Shown one piece after another: positions 1-10,597 of a stretch of 64,000 nucleotides of DNA. Numbering within the stretch: the stretch's first letter is position 1; each line of letters opens with the position of its first letter. Source of the stretch: Ophiostoma sp. CBS 140.51. Lineage: Eukaryota; Ascomycota; Sordariomycetes; Ophiostomatales; Ophiostomataceae. The stretch covers positions 1 to 64,000 of the forward strand of contig JANSLP010000128.1 in NCBI GenBank assembly GCA_029298735.1, read 5' to 3'. Position numbers and translations under genes: made by a program. The notes under the pieces are model-generated. The model was given only the letters and a program-made list of their open reading frames with translations. It did not search any database and was not told the DNA's origin.

Positions 1-222
1 ATTTAATCAAAAGCAAGGCAAAAGATATTTTCGATATTCAATTACCCGTCAAATCCAAAAGTACAACATACATTTTATCAGAAATTGCTAAACAACAAAA
101 CTAATCCTTCTACAACGTTAAAGACATACGCTCGCATCAAACTGTATGGATATAGATGTCCTCGGGTATGTATGCTACTCTCTTTTCGCATCTCACATGT
201 CATACTTTTCGTCTCATCATAA

Positions 223-1653
223 CTAACGTCTTCCTGGATTTGTCGGCTCTGCAGCTTCAACATCGTAAGGACCAGAGCCTCGGCTGACGCTGTTGTTAAC
301 GGCCGCAGCCGACGACGATGCGCCCGTGTTGATCATGGCAATGCTGTCGCCACCGCTGGCATTGCTGGGATGCCGCTGAGATGGTGTCTGAAGCTTCCAT
401 GGATGCAACCATGACGATTCACCATTCTTGATGGTGGTACTTTCAGTTGTCGTGTTGGTGATGGCGTTGAAATTGACCAGGTCACGCTCGTCTTCGCCAT
501 CATCGCCGTCACGGTTTTCCCGAGCAAGCTGCCGCCGATCAATGGCTGCCCGCTTCTTCTTGACGCTGCGCTCAAACTGGAAGAACTCGCGGCCTTTGCT
601 AATGGCTTCGACGACGGTCACAGTGAAGAGCAGGACTGCCGTTGTCTGCCCAAAGTCCCAGTCGTTTTCCGAGTTGTCGCCACCGCCGTCAACAGAGGCG
701 GCATCGTTGTCCTCCGTCGGTATGCCCAATAGGCCCTGGTTGGCCGTACGCAAGGCTACCATCATATAAAAGTGAAGCGGAAACTGCGCAAATGCGGCCA
801 ACAAGATGTACCGACGGTGGCTCGAGCCGTCGAAAACAGCGAACATCATGACCGACAACATCCAACCGCACGTGACCCACACATAGACGCGGTCGGCCTG
901 CGGATGGTGAGCGCCAGGCGTGCTGGTGTAGGCAGTGTTATAGCACGCGCCCGGTTCTTTGTCGTCGTTCCACTGACCCAACTTTGTATTTAGCAAGATC
1001 GTGAGAGTGAGAAAGGAGGCGGCGAAGAGGTAGGTGATGCGGTACCGTGCTGACATGGCAAACTTTTTGACGATGGGATTCTTCTTGTTTAGCTTGTGGA
1101 GAGCAGGCATCACCTTCCGTACACTGTCTATCCAGCCGCGCACAGTTTGAGGGAGTGATTGTCGCTTGTGTTGCCCTGCTGTTTCATCCTCGTCCGGAAG
1201 TCCCGTGGCCCGTCGGATGCGCCGTTGTTTGTACTTGTCCTTGCGCGCCGTGCAGAACGAGAAGCAGACGAGGGCCGCCGCAATTGACACGCCAACAAAA
1301 CTGACAATGTCGTAGATGAGTCGGAAGTGGTAGACGTCCATGTGGTTGTAGGAGGAGAAGACGGTGATCATGAGCGCCATGCCCATCATGACCTGGATGT
1401 CGTTGCCAATCATGAGGATATCCTGCACCATCTCGAGTCGTTTGGTCTCAATGGCATGCTCATCTGATCCATCTTCATGGCGCAAGTCGAGGCGGCCATG
1501 CCGTGAAAAGAAAAAGACCCAGAGCGCCAGGCAAAGAGACAGAAAGGCCTGGCCGCTGAAGCCGACGAGGATGCCGATACCAGCAATGTCGGGCATTGGC
1601 TCACCGACGAGGCGGCAGGTTGAGGATGCAGATCGAGATGCTTCGTCTGCCAT
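223..1653 (-). CDS. Seven-TM fungal membrane protein, function unknown
   Basis: A 476-residue polytopic membrane protein read from the ATG at 1653. The open frame runs further upstream, but only a TTG begins it, so the first ATG was used. Hydrophobic segments are visible near residues 22-49, 85-101, 112-134, 204-222, 256-274, 282-300 and 336-352, which fits seven membrane passes. A basic cytoplasmic stretch (about 136-200) separates the third and fourth segments, and a hydrophilic Ser/Asn/Thr-rich tail follows a basic region near 360-375. The seven-segment layout resembles uncharacterised integral membrane proteins common in Sordariomycetes. A receptor-like role would be a guess, because I see no diagnostic motif. 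No intron is needed to keep the frame open. Confidence 0.75.
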   Translation of the reverse strand: MADEASRSASSTCRLVGEPMPDIAGIGILVGFSGQAFLSLCLALWVFFFSRHGRLDLRHEDGSDEHAIETKRLEMVQDILMIGNDIQVMMGMALMITVFSSYNHMDVYHFRLIYDIVSFVGVSIAAALVCFSFCTARKDKYKQRRIRRATGLPDEDETAGQHKRQSLPQTVRGWIDSVRKVMPALHKLNKKNPIVKKFAMSARYRITYLFAASFLTLTILLNTKLGQWNDDKEPGACYNTAYTSTPGAHHPQADRVYVWVTCGWMLSVMMFAVFDGSSHRRYILLAAFAQFPLHFYMMVALRTANQGLLGIPTEDNDAASVDGGGDNSENDWDFGQTTAVLLFTVTVVEAISKGREFFQFERSVKKKRAAIDRRQLARENRDGDDGEDERDLVNFNAITNTTTESTTIKNGESSWLHPWKLQTPSQRHPSNASGGDSIAMINTGASSSAAAVNNSVSRGSGPYDVEAAEPTNPGRR

Positions 1654-2402
1654 GGTGAGTTGTGGGCCGTCCAAACAGCCGGCAAGACGTGTCGTTAAAA
1701 GAAGCTTTGAGAACACGCAGCTCCCACAATAGGAAGCTGCCTTTACCTCCTCAAATTCCGGTCGCTCTTTCCTTCTCAATGGCGAGGCTGGGCGCTAGTA
1801 AAACCAACAGACACCGAGAGACGCAAACAAAGGAAGGCGCGATCGAGGAAAGGGATGAAGGCGTGGCCTGACTGAAGAGGTTCACGGTTGTTATTCAAAC
1901 GACTTTTGTAGTTTTTCTGTCTTGTTACACGAACTGTGAAAGTCGTGTCGCCTTTTTCAGCTGTCCATATTTGTTGAGATTGTGCGAAAGGACGAGATGT
2001 CACCAAAACGCCACAACAACAAATCGCCAACCTGCCTCCTTCCTTCTTTCTTCCTTCTTCTGTTTTGGCGGCAAGTACCACCCGCCGTTCGGCTTCCCCA
2101 CCAAATGCAGTTGGTATCGCGTGGGTTTTCAGGGCCCAGTAGGGCTCGACAGGGGTATGGCAGGGCCGCCAGCGTGGCAATATCAGCGCCCATTTTGGCA
2201 GCATTCCGCCGACAACCGCCGCAATCAACAAGTAAAGGCCAACCATAACCAATTCAACAACGGCGGACGTCGCACTCTCAACGGAGACTTTTCTCACAGG
2301 ATTGCATTCTGGTGCATTGATTGTCTTGGCGTTTCCCTCGCGTCCCAACTTATTCTGTCTATTTTATTCCTTCGCTTCCCTTTTTTTCTTTTTCTTTTCT
2401 TT
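1654..2402. other. Intergenic, 5' flank of the 7-TM gene
   Basis: About 750 bases between the start of the 7-TM gene and the stop of the lactonase-like gene. Both genes are on the minus strand, so this holds the promoter of the first and the 3' end of the second. Pyrimidine-rich runs lie near 2040-2060 and 2365-2400. The open frames crossing it lack conserved content and start from non-ATG codons. No further gene is supported. Confidence 0.6.
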
Positions 2403-3858
2403 CTACATTTCCGACTCGACAATGGCACCGACAGCCGCGAGAGTCACATAATACAACTCCGTCTCGGCACAGACGACCATGCGACCGGGGCCGGCAAACT
2501 GGAAATTGGCGGCACCCATTCCCAGGTAAATTTTGCCGAGAAGTGTTCCCGAAGGGTTCCAGACCTGGATACCGTCGCCACAGCCGGCATAAACATTGCC
2601 CTTGTCGTCACAGTGAACGCCGTCCGGCACGACCGAATCGACATAGGCAAAAGTCTTGCGGTTTTCAAAGGTACCGTCTGACTGGACGTCATAGCGGTAG
2701 ATTGTGGCCGGGTCGCGATACTCAAACCCATACAGACCGTGGTGCATGCCCGTGTCAGAGACATAGGCATAGCGGCCGTCGGGCGAGAATGTGAGGCCAT
2801 TCGGCAACGTAAATCCATCGGCCACGACTGCCACCGCGCCCGTCGACTCGACCCAGCGGTAGACCTGGTTGCGCAGACCGGGAGCCGGGCGGAAATCCTG
2901 CAAAAAGCCGTACAGGGTGTCGGTAAAGTAGACATCACGCGAGCGAGGGTGGACGGCGACGTCGTTGAGCGAGCTGAACTGGCGGCCAAAGTAGTTGTTA
3001 AGGAGCACGGTCGTGTTGTAGGGTGCACGAGGGTTCATGGCATATAGGGCTGAGGGAATGTTTGGGCCCATGCCCTCGCCGGCAAACAGGATCTGTCCGC
3101 GGTAATTGGTGGCGCCATTGGGGTTGATGACCTGCGGGGCCGAGTCGACGACAGTCACTGGAATCTGCGTGCCGGCATCACTGGCACCTGCCTTTTTGCG
3201 ATCTGCTGCAGCTTGTGCATCGGCGAGCGATATCTTCTGGATAATGGCCGACTTGGCCAGACCAGTGCCTGCATCTGGTGCGCCAGCGTTCTGCACAAAG
3301 AAAACCTCCTCGGTGTCGCGCGACCAGACGACGGCCTCGTGGAATAAAGGGTCCTTGTCGGACACGGCGATGCGCGTCAGCGTCGGATCAGAACCGAGCA
3401 GGGCAACAAAGGCTGGGTCATAGACATGAAAAGGGCGCTCCTTGAGTGAGTCCACAGTGTGTCCAGGTGGAACAAAAGGCTGGGGAAGGAACGGTTATGT
3501 CAGTAACCTATCTAGGAGGGGGCGAACGGCGACACACAAAGGTGGACGAGCTCACCTTGCTGGTGCCATTAAACTCGGTCGACGGAGGGACATGTGGTAG
3601 CGCATTGAATGGCCGCTGGTCGATGGCTTGTGCCTGCGATGGGACGGGTGCGGGCTTGGGCTGTAAGAATGCAGGCCGCGGCAGATTCGACACTGATAGC
3701 GACGTAAAACCGAGAACCTGGCTGGTCTGATAGGTGAGGCTGATGAAGAGGTAGGCAGCAGCGGCAACAAAGAGGGCAGAACGCGCCCCAGAGCCGGACG
3801 AGCGCGTCGTTGGTGTAGCAGGTGCCACTCCCCCTGGTTTCGCTTGTTGAGATGCCAT
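2403..3858 (-). CDS. Membrane-anchored SMP-30/gluconolactonase-like protein
   Basis: Two exons, complement(join(2403..3479,3556..3858)), give 459 residues. The 76-bp intron starts GTGAGC, has an ACTGAC branch site and ends CCCCAG, and phase 0 is kept. Residues about 27-45 form a single hydrophobic segment behind a Ser/Thr/Pro-rich N-terminus, so this is probably a signal anchor that places the rest outside the cytosol. The second exon carries a beta-propeller of the SMP-30/gluconolactonase/LRE-like type, with the family's PNGLTFSPDG and a DGVHCDD stretch typical of metal-binding blade edges. Family members hydrolyse lactones or phosphotriesters with a divalent metal. The substrate here is unknown. 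The upstream start is the first ATG of exon 1. The lipase gene lies 288 bases upstream on the same strand. Confidence 0.85.
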
Positions 3859-4146
3859 CGTATTCGTGGTGCTTGGACATAAATGTGTATGTGGACTCAG
3901 TAAAGTGAAGCCTTTCGGAAACTCCGACGATCTATGTGTTGAAATACAGTCTGGGCGGAGCGCTAGAAGCGAATTCGGAGCCCCACCAAAACCGGCGAAA
4001 CTGTGCTACAAAATACATGACCGGTGAAACACCACAGAAGTCTCCGTTTCTTTGCATCTAAATGGTCTGTACGGAGGTCCCCACGACATACTACTTGCAC
4101 TTCAGCAACTCCTCGACATCTCTTTAGACCTGGCTTTCAATACCAT

Positions 4147-5544
4147 CTAATGATACGGTCCATTAGGATCAACCGACACGGTGACGTTTTGTAGCACACA
4201 TCCCGACGACGGCAAACCCTTCGTCAACGCTGTCGGCGTCCCATCCAACACCTCGCCCAGGAAATCCAGCGCCCGCTGCCGGCCATTGCTCAGTTCGTCA
4301 TTGTGTCCACCGACCAAGTTGCGCTGGTACAGAAAAAGCGAAGACGGCGATTTCGGCGATGCCGTAGCGTTATTTCGCGCCGCACAGAACACGTCCACCA
4401 GCCGGTCCACCTCTGCGCTCGGGCACATCTCGTCGCCTACGGCTTGGTAATAGAACGTGCGCGTCCGCAACGGCGGCGAACCGTGTCGACCAGCCCAGCC
4501 TTCTTTGGACAGCATGTCTAGGATAGGGGCTGATCCAAACACAGATGTGCGGCCGTCTTTGAAGTACGAAAACATATTTTGGTACGCAAAGTGCACCAGC
4601 GACTGCCAACCGCTCATATTGCGCGCGCTGTGGAACTCTGTCGTGTTGTAGACGCCCGATGGCCATAGACTGTCGTTCAGCAAGCGCTGCTGGTCTGGAT
4701 ACTGTGTTGTTGTCCCCAACAAACCCTGCGCCAACAGGCCAGCCACATCGCGTCCGCTCAGCAACTCAAGACTGCGCGTCGAGTTGGCCGTCATGCCGCC
4801 GACGACGGCCCCATCGATTGTCAGGTTGGGCGCGTAGACGTCGGCTTGCTCGAGAGCAAAATCCGTGGCAGTGGCTCCGCTGCTGTAGCCCCAGAAGGCG
4901 AGAGTGACGTTGTGCGCGGCTGTGGTGGTGGTATTGCGATATGTCGGCAGAGTTGCCGTATCTGGCACGCCCTGGCGAAGTGTAGTGACAGCGGCCTGAG
5001 CAGCATCGAGGATGACATGTCCGGCCAGCACGTTGGCACCGTAGCTTGCCTGTGGACCTTCGTAGTCCGGTACTGACACATACCAGCCACGCTTCAAGGC
5101 CAAGGCGATCTCTCCGTACGGTTCGCCAAACTGTAATCCGTAGCCGGGACTTGCATCGATGCATGCCGTGTCGTAGGGTGGATGATAAGAAAGCAGAGGC
5201 ACTCGAGAGCTGGAAGCGTTCTGAGCACTGGTTGTCGGCACAAACACTGTTGTCATGCCCACCATTGGCTGGTCATGGCTATCCGACGACCGGAAGAGAA
5301 GTTGGAATACATCCCGGTAGCCGTCAAAGCTGATGGCCGACTTGGACATGTTGTACGCGTGAGGTCGTACTTTCAGCACCGTGCCGGGCACCGTCGACTC
5401 CCACCCGGCCGACGGCGACGTTGTCATCCATGGATCCCGAGATGGCTTGGGCAGGCGAGTGCCGCCGAGGCTGCCGTCGCCGTTCTCCGCATTGACGGTG
5501 GTGAGAGATATCCCCCAGAAGGCTGCTAATCGTATGGGCCGCAT
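4147..5544 (-). CDS. Secretory lipase (LIP family)
   Basis: A 465-residue secreted lipase, read from the ATG at 5544. The longer open frame begins with GTG and was not used. The N-terminus up to about residue 19 is a signal peptide. The alpha/beta-hydrolase nucleophile elbow GYSSG places the catalytic Ser at 221. An Asp at 371 (GDEMCP) and a His at 414 (GGHNDE) are in the right order for the triad of the Candida-type secretory lipase family (PF03583). Many N-x-S/T sites (for example near 109, 204, 212, 240, 254, 300) suggest heavy N-glycosylation. The family hydrolyses acylglycerols and esters outside the cell. The length matches the family. There is no intron, and the frame is intact. Confidence 0.9.
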   Translation of the reverse strand: MRPIRLAAFWGISLTTVNAENGDGSLGGTRLPKPSRDPWMTTSPSAGWESTVPGTVLKVRPHAYNMSKSAISFDGYRDVFQLLFRSSDSHDQPMVGMTTVFVPTTSAQNASSSRVPLLSYHPPYDTACIDASPGYGLQFGEPYGEIALALKRGWYVSVPDYEGPQASYGANVLAGHVILDAAQAAVTTLRQGVPDTATLPTYRNTTTTAAHNVTLAFWGYSSGATATDFALEQADVYAPNLTIDGAVVGGMTANSTRSLELLSGRDVAGLLAQGLLGTTTQYPDQQRLLNDSLWPSGVYNTTEFHSARNMSGWQSLVHFAYQNMFSYFKDGRTSVFGSAPILDMLSKEGWAGRHGSPPLRTRTFYYQAVGDEMCPSAEVDRLVDVFCAARNNATASPKSPSSLFLYQRNLVGGHNDELSNGRQRALDFLGEVLDGTPTALTKGLPSSGCVLQNVTVSVDPNGPYH

Positions 5545-6423
5545 TGTTATTGTGGAAAGCTGTAATAAAAAACAATGCACCGAATCGTCCCCGATATCTC
5601 GACCTGACGCACTTCTTGAGGAATCAACACAAAAAGAATAGGATCATAAGACAGGCATTGCCCAGAGCAACAAATACCGGCTCCAATTGCCGGTTGGATT
5701 ATTCGAAGCGGCAGCTATCAAAACCCGGCCTGTCCATCACCGTGCTTGCTATTGCTGTGCCTCTCGCTTCGACAAAATATCGGGATAGGTGCCACCGATG
5801 CCACTGGCGGCCATGGATATCAATTATTTAAATGTATCTATTTTTGTACAAGTGACGATGTTTTTTAACTGATACAATCACGACCTAAGCAAGAAATATC
5901 TGCTCGTTACTTTTTCCATCTTGGTAGTTTACTATTTTCATATGTTCTTCATTATTTACAATTGAAAGTTCATTCATACAGGTGCGGTTGGATCTATTCT
6001 TAGCATATTGCACGCAGTTCTGAATATTAAGGGACAACAACGACAACGCCGCATCTCATTTATGCCATATGGCATCGTATTGAAACGCGGCTGACCTGGT
6101 TCCTGGCCTGATAGAACGGCAACAAATCACGGTAAAGGAGGGGGCTTACGATGCGAATGGTCGAATAAGAAGACTGAACGAAAACAATGAGATCCCTCCC
6201 TCCAAACGGAAACAATAGGCTAAACATGACATCCTGCGATCTTCGAATGTTTGATTTCGCTTATCGAACACCTTCATTACCACCGAATTAGTTGATCCCG
6301 CGATCTTTGGCACGCAATCGATTCTAGATCTACCTGAGCGATTTTTTTTCTTCTTCTCGTTTCGCCCCCATCGCCTGCCCCGTCCCTTCTCGCCCCTGTC
6401 CTACTTGCCCCCGTCCTCACAAC
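5545..6423. other. Intergenic, lipase promoter
   Basis: About 880 AT-leaning bases upstream of the lipase and downstream of the DUF3237 gene. It includes a T/C-rich tract near 6345-6420, just beyond the DUF3237 stop. No open frame with a plausible start or conserved content was seen. Confidence 0.55.
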
Positions 6424-6990
6424 CTACGGCGTTGTCAACTGCCAAAGGTCGATCTGGTACCCGTCGCTGTTTGTCCGTAGGACACCAATTGCCAAAATGT
6501 CGTTGATCCAGTCGTAGGCTACGCTCGTCGTCTCCAAGTGGGCACGCAAATGAACTGCACCAGTCGTCGTCCCCGGCGCCGTCTGGCCCTTTGTCTCGAC
6601 CAAAATGTTGGCACCGTCCAGCGTCAGAAGCTGGAAGCGGGCATCTGTACCAAAGAATGTCGTAGCCTTTGGGTCTTTGCTTGCCGTGGCGTCGTCGGCC
6701 ACGTTGACACCGTTCAGCAGCGTGCCGTAAGACGCCCAATCGGCGCCGACCTCAAGCACCTTGGCCTGGAGGCGAGGACCGACGGCTTGCCCGCCTGAGA
6801 TGGGGAAGACGGCGCGTGTTGTATTCTTGACGCCCGTTCCGACTTTGAGGGAGAGGCCCATCGAGATGTTGCAGCTGAATAAGAATTCGAGGCCGGGTGC
6901 CGTTGGGATAGTTGTTGCTAGCGCCTGGGCCTGGGCGGTCGAGCCCAGGGCCGCGAGGGCGATGAAGATGTAAGATGATATAAACTTCAT
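6424..6990 (-). CDS. Secreted DUF3237-family protein
   Basis: A 188-residue protein read from the ATG at 6990. The longer frame starts with TTG and was rejected because the ATG opens directly on a signal peptide (MKFISSYIFIALAALGSTAQ, cleavage near 20-22). The body matches the small beta-barrel DUF3237 family: an N-terminal LEFLF strand, a central PISGG...GPRL turn, the GADW motif, and the C-terminal YDWIND / IDLWQL strands. The family occurs in bacteria and fungi and has no settled biochemical role. Two Asn-x-Ser/Thr sites are compatible with secretion. The gene is intronless and sits 182 bases downstream of the end of the two-exon unknown gene on the same strand. Confidence 0.8.
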   Translation of the reverse strand: MKFISSYIFIALAALGSTAQAQALATTIPTAPGLEFLFSCNISMGLSLKVGTGVKNTTRAVFPISGGQAVGPRLQAKVLEVGADWASYGTLLNGVNVADDATASKDPKATTFFGTDARFQLLTLDGANILVETKGQTAPGTTTGAVHLRAHLETTSVAYDWINDILAIGVLRTNSDGYQIDLWQLTTP

Positions 6991-7172
6991 GATGTCAGAT
7001 TTTGACAAGAGCCGACTTCTTGTAAAGATGAAAATAGCTGTTAAGAGAGAAGAAGGAAAAAGAGAGAGAAAAGACAGTAGCTGGGAATGTCATGTATGAA
7101 TAGAAGTATTGCCATTATCCCGTTTCAATTTGCCGTTACTACAATTTGGGGAAATAATCCATCCCTCCACTT

Positions 7173-8863
7173 TCATGTTGTTTTTCGTTTTCGTTCTTGC
7201 AACAGTATTTTCTCCAAACTCGTCCTTCTTCTAAATTGTGGTCTCGTGGCCACTGTTTCAGTTAGACTTCGTCTGGCAGGAGATGTCCTCATACTGGAAT
7301 TGGCTGAAGCTGTAGCTGGTGGACTCTGCGAGACGGGGGAGGATGACAGTGTAGACCCCAACTCCAATGACTGCACATCGTCAACCTGCGCTCGTCTTAG
7401 TGGAAGAACTGAATGACCTGCTTTGCAGTCCATGCGACAATGGTACAGTCTGTTCTGTCGAGGCCCAAGCGTCTGGCACCGACAAGTGGTCTCCATCAAA
7501 GATATTCTCAGGAGCCCGATCGAAATGTCTTTGTTATCCTGTTGAAGAGCCTCGTAAAACTCGGCATTTGTTGGAAGGCGTCGTGGGATACTTGACTGGT
7601 CTGACCCAACAACGACACCGCCTTCGGCCTCCTCTTGCAGGTTCCGGGTCGGATATAACGGCCAGCTGATATCACTACAGGTGATGGAAAACCGTACGCG
7701 GTCAACTGGTAGAGGCTGTCCATTATCGGACTGAAGACGCATCTCAGCAGGCCGATTGCTGCTTTTAAAGAGCCCGGAAAGCCACGGTCCCAGATCGGCA
7801 CCAAGGGCACGGAGCTGCATGTCGACCATAAAGTCAAACTGCAAGTATGGCGCCAGACTGTCATCATTCGCGGGCATGGCATCGATCTCGACCACGGGTA
7901 CTTCACGCATGATGGTGATGGGGAACCGGACAGAGCTATATATCTCCGGAGTCCATAGACGCAGTGAGAGCTCGGTCTGCCAGGACCAAAGAGATGCGCG
8001 ATTATATCTGCGGGGATGCGGTGGGTGGAAATTGTTTCGATGGCCATTTTGCCTCACACAAAAATAGGGACTTTGTAGGTCCTGTGGTGAATATTTTACC
8101 CTGTTGTCTCTCGTTGGTGGCAGTAACTGTTGTCCACCCGGAATCAGAAAGGCAGTCAGGCGAGACGACAGAGGTACTGGTGATGGTATCTCGTCACTCA
8201 TGGACGGTACCATACCGTTGGAAAGCCCAAGTCGCCAACTGTTCATGCTCCGCTGGTATGCTAGCTTGAAGTCTCGTTGAACCTGCACACTGAGCGTTGG
8301 TACAGCCGGCATCATAACCGTAGCTGTCACTGGAGTACCCGAGGGGCTGAGGCTGGCATCTATTGTGCTCGTCTTGTCACGCTCGCGTGTGACTTGGAGG
8401 CCATGCACGGCATCATCGCCGAGGGGTCGTACACTTATGTTGTCGCCACGGTTGTAGAGATAGCGCAGTGAAATGGCGTCAAAGAAACGATTATGTTTCT
8501 GGAAGCTGAGAGAATTAGTCTTTTGGATCATCTTATAAATGGCCATGATAGAAGGATGATGGGGATATACCTCTGATCGAATTCTACAATGGTGACTTCA
8601 AGCACAAAAGTGACCACGATACGATAAATGGCGTTATGTATGTCGGTGCCACCGCTGTTTCTGCTGCTTGAATATCCCTCATAATCATTAGAGCGTTCGA
8701 TGCGAATAGCCGGCTCAAGTGCACCAACCGTTGAAAACCGACCACGTCCAGACGCCGGATGCTCTTCGAAGTTGACTGGTAGGATATTGGACATGCATAT
8801 TGCCGGTTTTGTTTCTGATGTCGGTGGTGTTTGCGATTGTGAGGTTTGCTCGATAGTTTTCAT
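7173..8863 (-). CDS. Uncharacterised fungal protein, two exons
   Basis: Gene model complement(join(7173..8505,8571..8863)), 541 residues. The 65-bp intron begins GTATAT, contains an ACTAAT branch and ends CTCAG. Only this acceptor restores phase 2 of exon 1. I do not recognise the family. The N-terminal half is beta-rich in appearance (a VVTFVLEVTIVEFDQ run at the splice). A middle region around residues 270-360 is alternating hydrophobic. A cluster of Cys and His near residues 450-470 (C-R-C then H-C and C...H) could bind metal, and the C-terminus is Ser/Arg-rich and probably disordered. No signal peptide or membrane segment is seen. The 640-base intergenic region upstream is shared with the divergently transcribed SET-domain gene. 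The exact 3' structure is uncertain. Confidence 0.55.
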
Positions 8864-9503
8864 TTGGCAGTGTTAAGAAAAATCGAATTTGGCGATTGTC
8901 AACATTGTGATGAGATCAAGGGTCCGGTCGCCCTTTTATCACCAACCTTGTCTCCTTCGAAATCGTACGAATCGACAAGTAGGATCTATTCAGCACATGA
9001 TCGATGGAAAACACAGCCATGTCTTTCGAATCCCCTCATATTTGCAAGTGTACAAAATTTGCCACTGGAATACTGCTGTGCCGCTAAATTTGATACGACT
9101 TAAGATCTGTTGACCGCTCGATGGCAGGTCACCGAGACACCGCTGTAACATCGTGACATCACGTATCGAGGCCAGAAAATCCAAGACGCAGCCTTCAAAA
9201 CAGAATTCCAAGTGCAGAGTATTGGGATGAGTAAATCTTCATAAAATAGGATGACATAAGTCAGTTGTGTTTGTATTTTGTGCGCACGGTCGTATTTGCA
9301 GCGTGTGTTTCATTGTGGGATTTTGGTGAGAAAAACAGTAAGGGGTTGATGAGATGAAACAGGTGACGGGCACAAGGAGTTGGCCACACTTTAAGACTCT
9401 GGTGATGCGCCACGAGAGAACAACATTGCCAAGAATTACCGCCAAGCACGATGTCTTTTTCTACCGTCCATCTTTGATCCTATCCAGCAAGAAAGACAGA
9501 AGC
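8864..9503. other. Divergent intergenic region
   Basis: The 640 bases between two divergent genes, the unknown two-exon protein (minus) and the secreted SET protein (plus), so it should hold both promoters. It is AT-rich compared with the flanking coding sequence. No conserved open frame was seen. Confidence 0.6.
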
Positions 9504-10597
9504 ATGGCCATGTCTGTACCGCTTTTGCGGCTGTTTGTCGCCGCACTACACATCTGCACTGTACTCGCAGCACAAAAAACACCACCAATATGCGCAGCAA
9601 ACCAGCATGTCTTTACATCTTTGGTATGTCAAAAACTCCCTGCTTTTTATCTTCCACGAGAGTAAGATAACAGCTCTAACAACTACAGGATGCGACCTGT
9701 CCCAGAGATGGACAAGTAGAAGCCCCATCCAGTGACATCTGGGAGGTCCGCATGACACCAGACAAAGGCCGCGGTCTCTTTGCTCTGGTAGACATCCCAA
9801 GAGGCATACGGTTGCTTGTAGAAGACCCGTTGGTGACCATTACACCGCCACCGATTGTTCCAGGTGTTGGTTTCTCCCTACAGGCCATGCAGCCCGTCGT
9901 AACTGACGCGTATTCACACCTGACACCGGTTCAGAAAAAAGAGTACCTGTCGTGCCACGAGGTGCGCTTTGGCGACGAAGGAAAAGATGAGATGGAAGAA
10001 GACGGCGAACACAGCGGTCGTCTGTTACGCATCCTTCGAAGCAACGCCTACAACACGCGTGATGGTCGTGTTGGGCTCTACCCGAAAGTAGCACTCATCA
10101 ATCACGATTGTCGGCCCAACGTATTGAATACAGATGCCGTGGATACAGTTACTGGTGACTACAAGCGCATAATCGTTGCTGCACGCGATATTAAAGCCGG
10201 CGAAGAGCTTGTAACGACGTACATTCCGCTGTTAGCCGACACAGCGAGCCGTCGTGCCCGTCTTGCCCAGTATAGCTTCACTTGCATGTGTTCATCGTGT
10301 GCGGCAGCGTCAGCACATGATGATGCCGAGCGCGTTCACATGAAACAAGTTCTTGATGAGCTGGAGGCAGCTGTCAAACTGCCACAAGGTGGCAAGGATC
10401 AACGGCGTGCCCTTGCCTTTCATTCCGATAGATTGGCAACATTCATTTCTCAGAGAGGGTTTGTGGACTATGCCGTCCGTACGAGCGAGCTAGCAGCCGA
10501 GTTTGCTCTTCGTGCAGGTGATAAAAAGGCGGCTGCACACTGGAGAAGGGTGCACCGAGAAAACCTGGAACTGGCCGGCGATGTGGTCACTGGATAG
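9504..10597 (+). CDS. SET-domain protein with N-terminal signal peptide
   Basis: Two exons, join(9504..9623,9689..10597), give 342 residues. The 65-bp intron starts GTATGT, carries a CTCTAAC branch and ends CTACAG, in phase 0. Exon 1 encodes a signal peptide (hydrophobic residues about 5-22, ending VLAA). Exon 2 carries a split SET domain: the GRGLFA N-SET motif at residues 67-72, a divergent insert, the C-SET LINHDCRPN motif at about 176-184, an ELVTTYIP stretch, and a CMCSSC post-SET-like Cys group. SET proteins normally methylate lysines inside the cell, so a secretion signal is unexpected. Ascomycete genomes do contain several such 'SET domain-containing protein 5-like' genes with signal peptides. 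Substrate and catalytic competence are unknown. Confidence 0.85.

Noticed and set aside
1971..2681. 236-codon open frame on the plus strand
   Set aside because: It overlaps the real lactonase-like gene on the other strand and starts from a non-ATG codon in a pyrimidine-rich region.
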